From Bacillus thuringiensis (GTDB lineage: Bacteria > Bacillota > Bacilli > Bacillales > Bacillaceae_G), in assembly GCF_022095615.2 (NCBI RefSeq), contig NZ_CP155559.1, positions 2,229,501 to 2,293,500 on the forward strand: a stretch of 64,000 bases of DNA, read 5' to 3'. Positions 36,111 through 45,763 of the stretch are shown piece by piece (the stretch's first letter is position 1; each line of letters starts with the position of its first letter). The notes beneath the pieces were generated by a model. It saw only the letters and a list, made by a program, of their open reading frames with translations. It did not search any database and had not been told where the DNA came from. A program made the position numbers and the translations under genes.

Positions 36111-36380
36111 ATGAGTTTATTGTTTGATGTAATAATGGCCATATTTACCTTTTATCCTCGAAATGACATGAAATTAAAACATCATATCGCAAAATTAAGT
36201 GAATTTGGGTGGTTTCGAAATTTACATGAAGATACAAAGTATACAAGATTAATTTGGAGTAATAGAAAAATTAAGAAATTCATTTTGTCTTCTATTAATA
36301 TGGAAGAATTAATAAAATCTGAGGAAAAACAAAAAGAATTTGTGCATCTAGTACACGATGAATATAAAAAAAGAAGGTAA
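36111..36380 (+). CDS. Hypothetical protein (89 residues)
   Basis: ATG 36111 with a strong RBS AGGAGGGGA. Begins with a short hydrophobic stretch (LLFDVIMAIFTFYP) and continues as a basic, helical soluble domain (KLKHHIAKLSEFGWFRNL; SVHDEYKKRR-like end). No family recognised. Divergent from the secreted protein upstream, 82 nt before the helicase gene. Confidence 0.6.
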   Translation: MSLLFDVIMAIFTFYPRNDMKLKHHIAKLSEFGWFRNLHEDTKYTRLIWSNRKIKKFILSSINMEELIKSEEKQKEFVHLVHDEYKKRR

Positions 36381-36462
36381 GAATTTTTTTATTTTTCATA
36401 TTTGGCGAAACAAATGGTACAATGAAAGCTAATGTGAAAAATAAGGAAAAGAAGTGGTCTAT

Positions 36463-37818
36463 TTGAAAAACTTTTTAGAATTAGGAATTAGTGAAACTTT
36501 TAATCATACATTACGTGAAAATGGAATTACAGAAGCAACACCAATTCAAGAGAAGGCGATTCCTGTTATTATGTCAGGTAAAGACATTATTGGTCAGGCG
36601 AAAACAGGGACGGGTAAAACGTTAGCATTCGTGTTACCGATTTTAGAAAAAATCGATCCAGAGTGTAGTGATGTTCAGGCTTTAATTGTTGCACCAACAA
36701 GGGAACTAGCACTGCAAATTACAACTGAAATTAAAAAAATGCTTGTTCAAAGAGAAGATATTAATGTACTAGCGATTTATGGCGGGCAAGATGTAGCACA
36801 ACAATTGAGAAAGTTAAAAGGTAATACCCATATTGTTGTAGCAACACCAGGACGATTATTAGATCACATACGACGTGAAACAATTGATTTAAGTAATCTT
36901 TCAACGATTGTACTAGATGAAGCGGATCAAATGCTTTATTTCGGTTTCTTATATGATATTGAAGATATTTTAGATGAGACACCTGGTAGTAAACAAACCA
37001 TGTTATTCTCAGCAACGATGCCAAAAGATATTAAAAAATTGGCGAAGCGTTATATGGATGAGCCGCAAATGGTTCAAGTACAAAGCGAAGAAGTAACGGT
37101 AGATACAATTGAGCAGCGTGTCATTGAGACGACAGATCGTGCAAAGCCAGATGCACTTCGTTTTGTTATGGATCGTGATCAGCCATTTTTAGCAGTTATT
37201 TTCTGTCGTACAAAGGTTAGAGCAAGTAAGCTGTATGATGATTTAAAAGGACGAGGTTATAATTGTGCTGAACTTCATGGTGATATACCTCAAGCGAAAC
37301 GTGAAAGAGTTATGAAGAGTTTCCGCGAAGCTAAAATTCAGTACTTAATTGCGACTGATGTAGCAGCACGTGGACTTGATGTAGATGGTGTAACGCACGT
37401 ATTTAACTTTGATATCCCTGAAGATGTAGAAAGTTATATTCACCGCATTGGCCGAACAGGACGTGCAGGTGGATCAGGTCTTGCAATTACATTCGTTGCA
37501 GCGAAAGATGAAAAACATCTAGAAGAAATTGAAAAAACGCTTGGTGCACCAATCCAAAGACAAATAATCGAACAACCGAAGATAAAACGTGTAGATGAAA
37601 ATGGAAAACCGGTACCAAAGCCTGCTCCGAAGAAATCAGGTCAACATCGTCAAAGAGATAGCCGCGAAGGTTCAAGAATTGATTCAAGACGTGATTCGAG
37701 AAATAGCTCAAGAAGTGATTCAAGAAATAGTTCAAGAAATGAAAACAACCGATCGTTTAATAAGCCAAGTAATAAAAAAGGTAGTACAAAACAAGGTCAG
37801 CAAAGACGTGGCCGTTAA
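36463..37818 (+). CDS. DEAD-box ATP-dependent RNA helicase (Csh type)
   Basis: About 451 residues from TTG 36463 (RBS AAGAAGTGG; a GTG at 36454 is the alternative). Full DEAD-box set: Q motif [10 protein letters not shown], Walker [27 protein letters not shown] in [17 protein letters not shown], and [10 protein letters not shown]. The catalytic core is followed by a basic tail (about 385-451) of repeated Asp-Ser-Arg/Asn-Ser-Ser-Arg units, low complexity and RNA-binding in character. The tail DNA (about 37675-37745) is an imperfect tandem repeat, so its length may vary between strains. Role: RNA unwinding, cold or ribosome-assembly related. Confidence 0.92.
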   Translation: MKNFLELGISETFNHTLRENGITEATPIQEKAIPVIMSGKDIIGQAKTGTGKTLAFVLPILEKIDPECSDVQALIVAPTRELALQITTEIKKMLVQREDINVLAIYGGQDVAQQLRKLKGNTHIVVATPGRLLDHIRRETIDLSNLSTIVLDEADQMLYFGFLYDIEDILDETPGSKQTMLFSATMPKDIKKLAKRYMDEPQMVQVQSEEVTVDTIEQRVIETTDRAKPDALRFVMDRDQPFLAVIFCRTKVRASKLYDDLKGRGYNCAELHGDIPQAKRERVMKSFREAKIQYLIATDVAARGLDVDGVTHVFNFDIPEDVESYIHRIGRTGRAGGSGLAITFVAAKDEKHLEEIEKTLGAPIQRQIIEQPKIKRVDENGKPVPKPAPKKSGQHRQRDSREGSRIDSRRDSRNSSRSDSRNSSRNENNRSFNKPSNKKGSTKQGQQRRGR

Positions 37819-37834
37819 ATAGTTATTATCCTAG

Positions 37835-37867
37835 AAGAGTCGCAGAACGTTGCGGCTCTTTTTTATT
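37835..37867 (+). terminator. Terminator of the helicase gene
   Basis: AAGAGTCGCA (37835-37844) pairs with TGCGGCTCTT (37851-37860) with one G-U pair, then TTTTATTTTT. The 37868-38018 region beyond contains a short open frame without RBS and no supported gene. Confidence 0.9.
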
Positions 37868-38018
37868 TTTAAACAACGTAGTCGATATAAGTACGAAGGT
37901 GATGCAGAAGCAATTCTTAAAATTTCATTCACCGTATTAAAAAATAAAATTCATAAAGGAAATAGAAAGTAGGGCGTTGTATATATACGATAATAGGAAA
38001 CTTTTTACGAACGAAACA

Positions 38019-38047
38019 TATAATTTAAATAGACCGACAGTCGGTCT
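38019..38047 (+). promoter_or_regulatory. tetR promoter -10 box and operator copy 1
   Basis: Perfect -10 TATAAT (38019-38024) followed at the start-point region by the dyad AGACCGAC-A-GTCGGTCT (38031-38047). No strong -35 is seen. Binding here would give autorepression of the TetR gene. Confidence 0.8.
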
Positions 38048-38066
38048 GGCAGGAAGGAGAACTTGA

Positions 38067-38702
38067 ATGCGAATTGTAAAGGAGTATGAGGAGAGACGAA
38101 AGGAAATTTTAGAAACTGCTGAACGTTTATTTATTACGAAAGGTTATACGAAAACAACAGTAAATGACATTTTAAAAGAGATAGGGATAGCAAAGGGGAC
38201 GTTTTATCATTATTTTAAGTCGAAAGAAGAAGTGATGGATGAAATCATTATGAGGATCATTAAAGATGATGTTGCAAAAGCGAAAATAATCGTCTCTAAT
38301 CCAAATATCCCAGTATTAGAAAAGTTATTTCGAGTATTGATGGAGCAATCGCCAAAATCAGGGGATGTAAAAGATAAAATGATTGAGCAATTTCATCAAC
38401 CAAATAATGCAGAAATGCATCAAAAAAGTTTAGTACAATCCATTATTCATTTATCTCCTGTATTAGCGGAAGTTTTAGAACAAGGAATCGCAGAAGGCAT
38501 ATTTTCTACTCCATACCCACAAGAAACAATTGAATTATTACTCTCTTCAGCACAAGTCATATTTGATGATGGTTTATTCCAGTGGAAACCAGAAGAAATG
38601 ATGAGAAAAGCTAAGGCTTATATTAAAATGATGGAAGCATCTGTTGGAGCGAAAGAGGGAGCTTTTGATTACATGATGGAAGTTTTAATCAAACAGAAAT
38701 AG
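38067..38702 (+). CDS. TetR-family repressor of the efflux operon
   Basis: 211 residues, RBS AAGGAGA. The N-terminal HTH spans about 12-55: RRKEILETAERLFITKGYTKTTVNDIL, then the conserved AKGTFYHYFKSKEEV. The C-terminal ligand-binding/dimer domain is helical. First gene of a four-gene run (TetR, MFS, FtsX permease, ABC ATPase). The same 15-bp dyad GACCGAC-A-GTCGGTC occurs in front of it and again between it and the MFS gene, so it probably represses both its own gene and the pump genes. Confidence 0.92.
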   Translation: MRIVKEYEERRKEILETAERLFITKGYTKTTVNDILKEIGIAKGTFYHYFKSKEEVMDEIIMRIIKDDVAKAKIIVSNPNIPVLEKLFRVLMEQSPKSGDVKDKMIEQFHQPNNAEMHQKSLVQSIIHLSPVLAEVLEQGIAEGIFSTPYPQETIELLLSSAQVIFDDGLFQWKPEEMMRKAKAYIKMMEASVGAKEGAFDYMMEVLIKQK

Positions 38703-38725
38703 TAATTTTCTGTTTGATGTTTATC

Positions 38726-38740
38726 GACCGACAGTCGGTC
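38726..38740 (+). promoter_or_regulatory. Operator copy 2 between tetR and MFS
   Basis: GACCGAC-A-GTCGGTC, identical to the core of copy 1, 26 bp before the MFS start codon. It implies a second regulated promoter or a roadblock for the downstream genes. Confidence 0.85.
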
Positions 38741-38766
38741 TAACTTACATGAAGGATGTGATTAAG

Positions 38767-40011
38767 TTGCCAACCAGCATAAAATCTTCTATGAAAGATT
38801 TTCACTTAATGGTGAGTGGGCAAATTATTACTATTTTGGGTTCAACACTTTTACGTTTTGCTCTGTCATTATATGTGCTAGATATAACAGGCCGTGCCGA
38901 TATATTCGCAGGATTATATGCGGTAACGAGTATTCCGTTTTTGCTAGCTCCTCTTGGCGGAGCGATAGCAGATCGTTTCAATCGCCGTAACTTAATGGTC
39001 ATTTTTGATTTTATAAATGCTACGATTGTATTAAGCTTTATAGTTTTATTATTTACTGGGTCTGTATCTATTCTATTGATTGGAACAATAATGTTTTTAC
39101 TAGCGGTCATTAGTGCAATGTACGTACCGGTTGTAATAGCAAGTATTCCGCAATTAGTTCCTGAAAAAAAGTTAGAACAATCGAACGGTATCGTAAATGG
39201 TGTGCAAGCACTATCTAATATAGTTGCGCCTGTATTAGGTGGAATATTGTACGGCATAATTGGTTTGAAAATGCTCGTAATAATAAGTTGCTTCGCTTTC
39301 TTTTTATCTGCGATTTTAGAAATATTTATTACAATACCTTTTATAAAAAGAGCGCAAGAAAGCCATATCATACCGACAATTGTAAAGGATACGAAAGAAG
39401 GTTTTATATATGTTTTAAAACAGCCATTTATTTTGAAGGCTATGTTACTTGCAGCTTTACTAAACTTAATTTTGACACCGTTATTTGTTGTTGGAGGACC
39501 TATTATTTTACGAGTAACTATGCAGAGTAGCGATACGATGTATGGAATTGGGATGGGGTTAATTGATTTTGCAACCATACTAGGTGCATTGTCAATCGGT
39601 TTCTTTGCTAAAAAGTTACAGATGAAAACATTATATTATTGGATGCTTATTATAGCTCTATTAGTAATACCAGTAGCGTTATCAGTCACACCATTTATTC
39701 TTAATTTAGGACACTACCCACCATTTATCCTCTTTATACTTTCTTCTATTCTAATTGCAATAATCATGACAATTGTATCCATCTATGTAATTACTGTAGT
39801 CCAAAAGAAAACACCAAATGAAAATCTAGGAAAAGTAATGGCAATTATAACAGCGGTATCTCAATGTATGGCACCGATTGGGCAAGTTATTTATGGTTTT
39901 ATGTTTGAAGAATTCAATATGAACATTTATTTACCTATATTAGCTATTAGTTTCATAATGATAATAATAGCGATAGTGACGAAGAAAATACTATGGAATG
40001 AAGGGAACTAG
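38767..40011 (+). CDS. MFS transporter, MefA/MFS_3-like efflux pump
   Basis: 414 residues from TTG 38767 with RBS AAGGATGTGA; the in-frame ATG 38749 sits next to the operator and has no RBS. About 12 helices. Motif A GGAIADRFNRRNLMVIFD is characteristic of the MFS_3 group (macrolide efflux MefA, enterobactin exporter EntS). NGIVNGVQALSNIVAPVLGGILYG is the motif-C region. Second gene of the TetR-controlled operon, 6 nt before the permease gene. Confidence 0.88.
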   Translation: MPTSIKSSMKDFHLMVSGQIITILGSTLLRFALSLYVLDITGRADIFAGLYAVTSIPFLLAPLGGAIADRFNRRNLMVIFDFINATIVLSFIVLLFTGSVSILLIGTIMFLLAVISAMYVPVVIASIPQLVPEKKLEQSNGIVNGVQALSNIVAPVLGGILYGIIGLKMLVIISCFAFFLSAILEIFITIPFIKRAQESHIIPTIVKDTKEGFIYVLKQPFILKAMLLAALLNLILTPLFVVGGPIILRVTMQSSDTMYGIGMGLIDFATILGALSIGFFAKKLQMKTLYYWMLIIALLVIPVALSVTPFILNLGHYPPFILFILSSILIAIIMTIVSIYVITVVQKKTPNENLGKVMAIITAVSQCMAPIGQVIYGFMFEEFNMNIYLPILAISFIMIIIAIVTKKILWNEGN

Positions 40012-40017
40012 CTTCAT

Positions 40018-42357
40018 ATGATTAGGAGAATGTTAAAAAGAGATTTCTCTCAAAATAAAATGATAATTACCATTTTATTTATGTTTATCATGCTATCAAG
40101 TCTTTTAATGGCTAGTGCTTCAAGTAATGTTATAAATCTATTGAACTCAATGGAGAAATTGTTTAAAGTATCAAACGCGCCGCACTTCGTACAAATGCAT
40201 GCCGGAGAATTAAATCAAAAGTCAATCGATTCATTTGTAGCGAAAACTCCTTTTGTAAAAAAACAGCAAACGGCTGAGATGATTCAAATTGACGGGTCTA
40301 ACATTTTTATAAAGAAGAAAAATGAAGCGGAACATAATAGTGTAATGGACATTAGCTTCGTTAAACAAAATAGTAAGTTTGATTTTTTATTAAATCTAAA
40401 TAATGAAGTGGTCGATGTTAGGAAAGGGGAAATAGGTGTACCCATTTATTATATGCAAAAATATAATTTGCGTATTGGAGATAAAATATGGGTTGTTAAA
40501 AATAATAATGAACTAGAATTGACTATTTCGTCATTTGTTCGTGATGTTCAAATGAACCCATCAATCGTTAGTTCAAAACGATTTGTAATAAGTGATGAAG
40601 ACTTCGAAAGAATAAAGGGGAATTTTGGAGAAAGTGAATATCTTATTGAATTCCAGCTAACAGATGTAAATAAAATAAATGAATTTGAAAATCTATACGA
40701 ATCATCGAACTTACCTCAAAAAGGTCCCTCTATTACGTATTCACTCTTTAAAACACTCAATTCATTAACAGATGGAATAATAGCTGCAGTACTTATCATA
40801 ATAAGTGCATTATTAATGTTAATCGCAATTTTATGTATTAGATTTACGATTATGACTTCAATGGAAGAAGATTATCGGGAGATAGGTGTTATGAAAACTA
40901 TCGGTATTACAAGTAAAGAGATTCAAAAATTATATGTAACAAAATATGTTGTTATTGCTGCTAGCGGATGTATATGTGGATATATTCTTTCATTATTTGT
41001 TACAAAAATATTTACCGCTAATATCTCACTTTATATGGGGACAGCAAATACAAGTGCTTTACATTTTGTTGTACCATTAATAATCACAACTTTGTTATTT
41101 CTAGCTGTTATCCTTTTCTGTCGTCTCATTTTGCGGAATTTCAGGAGAATTACAGCAATAGATGCTTTACGATCAAGAGATAATCTAGGAAAGAGGAAGG
41201 TGAAAAGTTCTTTTTCTCTTTCTCAAACTAAGATTACAAATATAAATATATTTATTGGTATACAAGATGTAGTAAAACGATTTAAGTTATATCGCGTATT
41301 AAGTATCGTTTTAATCATAGCCGTGTTCATGATTGTTGTACCTGTTAACTTTTTGTATACGATTCAGTCGCCGAAGTTTGTTAATTATATGGGAACGGGA
41401 AAAAGTGATATTCGAATAGATTTACAGCAAACTGAAAATATAGAGAAACGATTTAAGGATGTAATTTCATATTTACGAAATGATGATGAAGTAGAAAAAT
41501 ATGCAGCATTTGTAACGAGTACATTTAAAATGGTGACCGCTGATGGTACACATGAAAACTTAAATGTGGAAGTGGGAGACTTCACTCAATTTCCAGTAGA
41601 CTATATGCAAGGTATGGCACCAAAAAATGAAAATGAAATTGCCTTTTCTTATATGAACGCAAATGAATTAAAAAAGAATGTAGGGGATGAAATCGTTTTA
41701 TTTGTAGAAGGAAAAGAAAGAGTACTAACTATTAGTGGGATATATCAAGATGTAACAAATGGCGGGAAAACAGCTAAAGCCAGCTTCCCTTATAATAGCG
41801 AAAATATATTATGGTATGTAGTAAATGTAGATATAAAGCCTACTGTGAATTTACCAGAAAAAGTGAAGGAGTATAAACATAATTTTAGTTCTGCAAAAAT
41901 AACAGATACAGATGATTATTTAACGCAAACTTTAGGAGAGACAATTAAACAATTAAGATTCGTGACTCAAGTTGCAATTTTAATTGCAATATTGATATCA
42001 GTTTTAATTACTGCAATGTTTTTTAAAATGTTATTGGCAAAAGACTCTTCGCAAATATTAATTATGAAAAGTATAGGCTTTTCTTACAAAGATATTCGTA
42101 TACAGTATATAACTCGTTCTATTGTCATTGTATTAATAGGCATTGTAACAGGGACATTACTAGCTGCTACGTTTGGTGAAATGTTAGTAAGTTGGTTAGG
42201 CTCATTTATGGGAGCGGTTCATATAAAGTTTGTCGTAAACCCTATCGTTTCTTATATAATATGTCCAGCTATTTTATTTATATCTGTGGCTGCAACAACA
42301 CTTTTCAGTAGTTTTACTATGAAACAAACAAACGAATTAAAACGAAATGGGGAGTAG
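40018..42357 (+). CDS. FtsX-like ABC transporter permease (duplicated MacB type)
   Basis: 779 residues with the arrangement of large FtsX permeases: helix 1 (about 15-37), a large extracytoplasmic domain, helices about 250-385, helix about 425-450, a second extracellular domain, and three C-terminal helices (about 650-775). FtsX motifs EEDYREIGVMKTIGITSKEI (about 282) and SSQILIMKSIGFSYKDI (about 680) are both present, showing internal duplication. It pairs with the ABC ATPase gene overlapping its end. Role inferred: export of an antimicrobial or lipid, or a lipoprotein-type process, in the TetR operon. Confidence 0.88.
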   Translation: MIRRMLKRDFSQNKMIITILFMFIMLSSLLMASASSNVINLLNSMEKLFKVSNAPHFVQMHAGELNQKSIDSFVAKTPFVKKQQTAEMIQIDGSNIFIKKKNEAEHNSVMDISFVKQNSKFDFLLNLNNEVVDVRKGEIGVPIYYMQKYNLRIGDKIWVVKNNNELELTISSFVRDVQMNPSIVSSKRFVISDEDFERIKGNFGESEYLIEFQLTDVNKINEFENLYESSNLPQKGPSITYSLFKTLNSLTDGIIAAVLIIISALLMLIAILCIRFTIMTSMEEDYREIGVMKTIGITSKEIQKLYVTKYVVIAASGCICGYILSLFVTKIFTANISLYMGTANTSALHFVVPLIITTLLFLAVILFCRLILRNFRRITAIDALRSRDNLGKRKVKSSFSLSQTKITNINIFIGIQDVVKRFKLYRVLSIVLIIAVFMIVVPVNFLYTIQSPKFVNYMGTGKSDIRIDLQQTENIEKRFKDVISYLRNDDEVEKYAAFVTSTFKMVTADGTHENLNVEVGDFTQFPVDYMQGMAPKNENEIAFSYMNANELKKNVGDEIVLFVEGKERVLTISGIYQDVTNGGKTAKASFPYNSENILWYVVNVDIKPTVNLPEKVKEYKHNFSSAKITDTDDYLTQTLGETIKQLRFVTQVAILIAILISVLITAMFFKMLLAKDSSQILIMKSIGFSYKDIRIQYITRSIVIVLIGIVTGTLLAATFGEMLVSWLGSFMGAVHIKFVVNPIVSYIICPAILFISVAATTLFSSFTMKQTNELKRNGE

Positions 42358-42367
42358 GGGTTGTAAC

Positions 42368-43129
42368 GTGAAAAAAATTTTAGAAGTAAAGCAGTTAAAC
42401 AAAACATATTCAATAGATGGAAACGCAAATTATCACGTGTTAAAAAATATAGATTTAGAAATTTATGAAGGAGAATTTGTATCGGTCATGGGCCCTTCTG
42501 GTTCTGGGAAATCAACGTTACTATATAATATTAGTGGAATGGATCAAATGTCATCAGGAAGTGTGAAAGTTGATGATAACGAAATATCATGCATGAAAGA
42601 AGAAGCGTTAGCCAAATTGCGCCTTACTGAAATAGGATTTATTTTTCAACAGAGTAACCTTCTTAGAAACTTGAATCTATTTGATAATATCATCTTGTCA
42701 GCATATTTAGCGAAATGTGAGAGTAAGAAAATAGTAAATCAACGTGCTCTGGAGCTAATGGGGAAAATGGGGATAAGTGATATAGCATCCCATTATATAA
42801 CCGAAGCATCTGGAGGGCAATTACAAAGAGTTTCTATTTGTAGAGCACTTATCAATAATCCAAATGTTATTTTTGCTGATGAGCCAACTGGTGCTCTAAA
42901 TTTAAAATCAACAGAAGAGGTAATGCAAATATTATTAAATATTAATCGTGATGGAACGACTATTATGTTAGTGACACATGATGTAAAAGTAGCAGCGAAA
43001 ACAGAAAGAGTTCTTTTTATGGCGGACGGAGAAATTATTAGTGATATACAGTTAGGTAAGCTTAGGAACGATGATTTAAAGGCGCGAGAAGAGAAGCTGT
43101 TAAACTGGTTAGCTATACTTGGATTTTAA
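42368..43129 (+). CDS. ABC transporter ATP-binding protein (MacB/LolD type)
   Basis: 253 residues from GTG 42368 with RBS GGAGTAGGGG. Walker A GPSGSGKST (about 45), Q-loop FIFQQSNLL, signature EASGGQLQRVSI (about 145, A in place of the first L), Walker B VIFADEPTGALN, switch His in LVTHDVK. DEPTGALN places it in the LolD/MacB/BceA ATPase group, which works with FtsX-type permeases. It begins 10 nt after the permease stop codon. Last gene of the TetR operon; terminator at 43136. Confidence 0.92.
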   Translation: MKKILEVKQLNKTYSIDGNANYHVLKNIDLEIYEGEFVSVMGPSGSGKSTLLYNISGMDQMSSGSVKVDDNEISCMKEEALAKLRLTEIGFIFQQSNLLRNLNLFDNIILSAYLAKCESKKIVNQRALELMGKMGISDIASHYITEASGGQLQRVSICRALINNPNVIFADEPTGALNLKSTEEVMQILLNINRDGTTIMLVTHDVKVAAKTERVLFMADGEIISDIQLGKLRNDDLKAREEKLLNWLAILGF

Positions 43130-43135
43130 AGAAAG

Positions 43136-43165
43136 AACTCCTATTGAATGTAGGAGTTTTTTCTT
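43136..43165 (+). terminator. Terminator of the TetR efflux operon
   Basis: AACTCCTA (43136-43143) pairs with TAGGAGTT (43151-43158), 7-nt loop, T-rich tail. Confidence 0.88.
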
Positions 43166-43227
43166 TGTTTGAAAGTTCAAAAAGATATATAATAATTTTC
43201 TGACTATTAGAATTTGGAGGGCTACAA

Positions 43228-43938
43228 ATGAAAAATGAAACGTTGTACACGCAAGAAGATATTATTAAAATGCTTGATTCCTTATTAAGACCGGCAGAAC
43301 CATTTTGGAATGAATTTTATGCGAATAGAGAAAAAGATGTTCCGTTTTTTGAAAATGTTCCAGATGAAAATCTAGTTTCATATATAGTAACAGGATGGGT
43401 TTCCAAAGGGAAAGTGCTGGAGCTTGGATGTGGTCCAGGAAGAAATGCTATTTATTTAGCGACTGAAGGGTTTGATGTAACCGCGGTGGATTTATCTATA
43501 GAGGGCATTAATTGGGCGAAAGAGAGGGCATTAGCAAAAGGAATAGAAATTGATTTTATTTGTGATTCGATTTTTAATTTAGAGGATCAAAATGATTTTG
43601 ATTTTGTATACGATTCGGGCTGTTTACATCATATTCCACCACATAGAAGGATACATTATGTGGATTTAATTAAAAACGCGTTGAAATCAGGTGGTTATTT
43701 TGGAGTAACATGTTTTGCAGCAGGCGATTTAGATGAGCGAAATGGATCAGAAATAACAGATTGGGACGTATATAGAGGATGGAGTCTACAAGGTGGTCTT
43801 GCTTATTCGGAAGAAAAATTAAGAGAGATATTTAAGGGATTTGAAGTGATTGAAATTAGAAAGATGAAGCATATGGAACAACCAAATACTATGTTTGGAG
43901 AATCATTTCTTTGGACAGCATTATTTAAGAAGAAATAA
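43228..43938 (+). CDS. Class I SAM-dependent methyltransferase
   Basis: 236 residues, RBS TTGGAGGG. Motif I VLELGCGPGRNAIYLA (about 67-82), acidic motif VTAVDLSIEGI (about 90), motif IV DFVYDSGCLHHIPP (about 126), and KSGGYFGVTCF. The N-terminal segment FWNEFYANREKDVPFF is typical of thiopurine/tellurite-type or generic Methyltransf_25 proteins. Substrate unknown. It has its own RBS and follows a terminator, so is independently expressed. Confidence 0.87.
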   Translation: MKNETLYTQEDIIKMLDSLLRPAEPFWNEFYANREKDVPFFENVPDENLVSYIVTGWVSKGKVLELGCGPGRNAIYLATEGFDVTAVDLSIEGINWAKERALAKGIEIDFICDSIFNLEDQNDFDFVYDSGCLHHIPPHRRIHYVDLIKNALKSGGYFGVTCFAAGDLDERNGSEITDWDVYRGWSLQGGLAYSEEKLREIFKGFEVIEIRKMKHMEQPNTMFGESFLWTALFKKK

Positions 43939-44058
43939 TAATGTAGATAATTGACAAACTCATCGTTTTTATAGACAATACATTTATAGGAATGTACGTT
44001 CGGTTTTTATTAGCCGATGTATGTTTTACATAAATACATAACAAGGGGTTGTGTCCAT

Positions 44059-44466
44059 ATGAGTAACACAAATCAAAAAATTACTACGTTTTTAATGTTT
44101 GAGGGCAAAGCTGAGGAAGCGATGAACTTTTATACGTCGCTATTTGATCAATCAGAAATTGTAAATATTTCTCGCTATGATGAAAATGGACCTGGTAAAG
44201 AGGGCTCTGTCATTCATGCGACTTTTACGTTAAATGGCCAAGAGTTTATGTGTATCGATAGTTATGTAAAGCATGATTTTACATTTACTCCAGCTATGTC
44301 TCTTTATGTAACCTGCGAGACGGAAGAAGAAATTGAAACGGTCTTTCATAAACTAGCGCAGGATGGAGCAATTCTTATGCCTCTAGGTGCCTATCCATTT
44401 AGTAAAAAATTTGGCTGGTTAAATGATAAGTATGGTGTGTCTTGGCAGTTAACGCTTGCTGAATAA
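44059..44466 (+). CDS. VOC-superfamily protein (PhnB-like, 3-demethylubiquinone-9 MTase type)
   Basis: 135 residues from ATG 44059 (RBS AAGGGG). Glyoxalase/bleomycin-resistance-like fold in the PhnB group: FLMFEGKAEEAMNFYTSLF at the start, GSVIHATFTLNGQEFMCID, and the C-terminal FGWLNDKYGVSWQL signature. The metal-ligand His pattern of true glyoxalases is not obvious. Function not assignable. Confidence 0.88.
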   Translation: MSNTNQKITTFLMFEGKAEEAMNFYTSLFDQSEIVNISRYDENGPGKEGSVIHATFTLNGQEFMCIDSYVKHDFTFTPAMSLYVTCETEEEIETVFHKLAQDGAILMPLGAYPFSKKFGWLNDKYGVSWQLTLAE

Positions 44467-44811
44467 AAAAGAAAAAGTGTAGCTTATTTGCTTAATGGAT
44501 GCAGTTAAGAGCTTGAAAAATTAAATACTAATAAAGAAGGCGTTCCAACTTTCAACAGGTTTGGACGCCTTTTTTATTGACATGTCATTTTGGAGATTGT
44601 TAATTAATATCGTTTATTCTAAATGAATTGAATAGTCGTCGAATTTCTTGCTTATTTAGAATTTTTAAACAGTTTTACTTGTTTATTTGTTAAAATAAAT
44701 ATAGACAACTATGTATTTACTATCTGGTAGGTTAATAGAAAAAGGGAATGTATACATAGCTAATAATCTTACAATTAAATTGCAACTATATCTTTAGGAG
44801 GAATAATCATA
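44467..44811. other. Intergenic gap with terminator at 44537-44577
   Basis: AAGGCGTTCCAA (44537-44548) pairs with TTGGACGCCTT (44561-44571) with one bulge, followed by TTTTATT; it ends the VOC transcript. The remainder is AT-rich with no coding frame; AGGAGGA at 44796-44802 is the RBS of the next gene. Confidence 0.8.
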
Positions 44812-45594
44812 ATGGATACGACACAACAAAACAGTAATGCATGGGATAAGAAGGTTGAAGAAGGGGCTAGATACACGAAGCCTGTAAGTAGTGAGGTTAT
44901 TGAAAAAAGTAAATCAGGCGAATGGGAGATTACAGTGACTACGGAAAAAGTAGTTCCTAGAGATTGGTTTCCAAAGTCATTAGATGGATTAAAGATACTT
45001 TGCTTAGCATCAGGTGGAGGACAACAAGCACCGGTTCTAGCTGCTGCTGGAGCAGATGTAACAGTTACTGATATATCTAAGAAGCAATTGGAACAAGATG
45101 AAAAGGTAGCACAGCGGGATGGTTTAACTTTAAAAACAGTACAAGGAGATATGTCAGACCTGAGTGATTTTGAGGAGGAATATTTTGATATTGTTGTAAA
45201 TCCTGTTTCTAATTTGTTTGTAAAAGATATTCATCTTGTATGGAATGAAGTTTCCAGGGTTTTAAAGAATAAAGGCATTCTTATTTCTGGATTTACAAAT
45301 CCGTTACTATGGATTTTTGATGATAACCAAGAACAAAAAGGTATTCTTGATGTTAAACATTCAATTCCTTCATCAACATTGGATTATTTACCAAAGGATG
45401 AAGTTCAAGATTACATCAATTCAAATCAAACAATAGAATATGCGCATACTCTAGAAGACCAAATCCAAGGCCAAATTGAAGCTGGTTTTGTTATAACAGG
45501 CTTTTATGAGGATGATTTTGGTGGAACAAGGATATTAGATAAGCATATTAAAACCTTTATTGCTACAAAAGCTATAAAGTTAAAGATGGATTAA
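44812..45594 (+). CDS. Class I SAM-dependent methyltransferase
   Basis: 260 residues, RBS TAGGAGGAA. Motif I ILCLASGGGQQAPVLAAAG (about 63-81; Ala-Ser-Gly-Gly-Gly instead of the more common Gly-x-Gly-x-Gly), VTVTDISKKQLEQDE, GDMSDLSDFEEEYFDIVV, and VLKNKGILISGF. Matches a small group of class I methyltransferases often annotated only by family. The N-terminal AWDKKVEEGARYTKPVS segment is conserved in these proteins. Monocistronic. Confidence 0.88.
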   Translation: MDTTQQNSNAWDKKVEEGARYTKPVSSEVIEKSKSGEWEITVTTEKVVPRDWFPKSLDGLKILCLASGGGQQAPVLAAAGADVTVTDISKKQLEQDEKVAQRDGLTLKTVQGDMSDLSDFEEEYFDIVVNPVSNLFVKDIHLVWNEVSRVLKNKGILISGFTNPLLWIFDDNQEQKGILDVKHSIPSSTLDYLPKDEVQDYINSNQTIEYAHTLEDQIQGQIEAGFVITGFYEDDFGGTRILDKHIKTFIATKAIKLKMD

Positions 45595-45648
45595 GAATTT
45601 TGACTTGTCACAAGGGGTATTAGTCGAAGAAGGTTCTTAAAATAGTAT

Positions 45649-45690
45649 ACATAAGGAAAAGGATGGCGCTTTCCATCCTATTCCTTATGT
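45649..45690. terminator. Long hairpin between convergent genes
   Basis: ACATAAGGAA (45649-45658) pairs with TTCCTTATGT (45681-45690), continuing inward with GGATGG/CCATCC. No T-tract, but it lies between the methyltransferase and the leftward decarboxylase. Confidence 0.6.
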
Positions 45691-45763
45691 ATTTTGAGTG
45701 TCAAAACTATTCTCAAAACAAGTGTTACACTATCAATTGTATAATTAGGTTATGCTTTTTATA

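Noticed and set aside
37868..37970. Open frame of about 34 codons after the helicase terminator
   Set aside because: No start codon with RBS, no recognisable family; too short to support.
38802..39578. 258-codon minus-strand frame
   Set aside because: Lies wholly antisense to the MFS transporter, no RBS, typical shadow of a hydrophobic gene.
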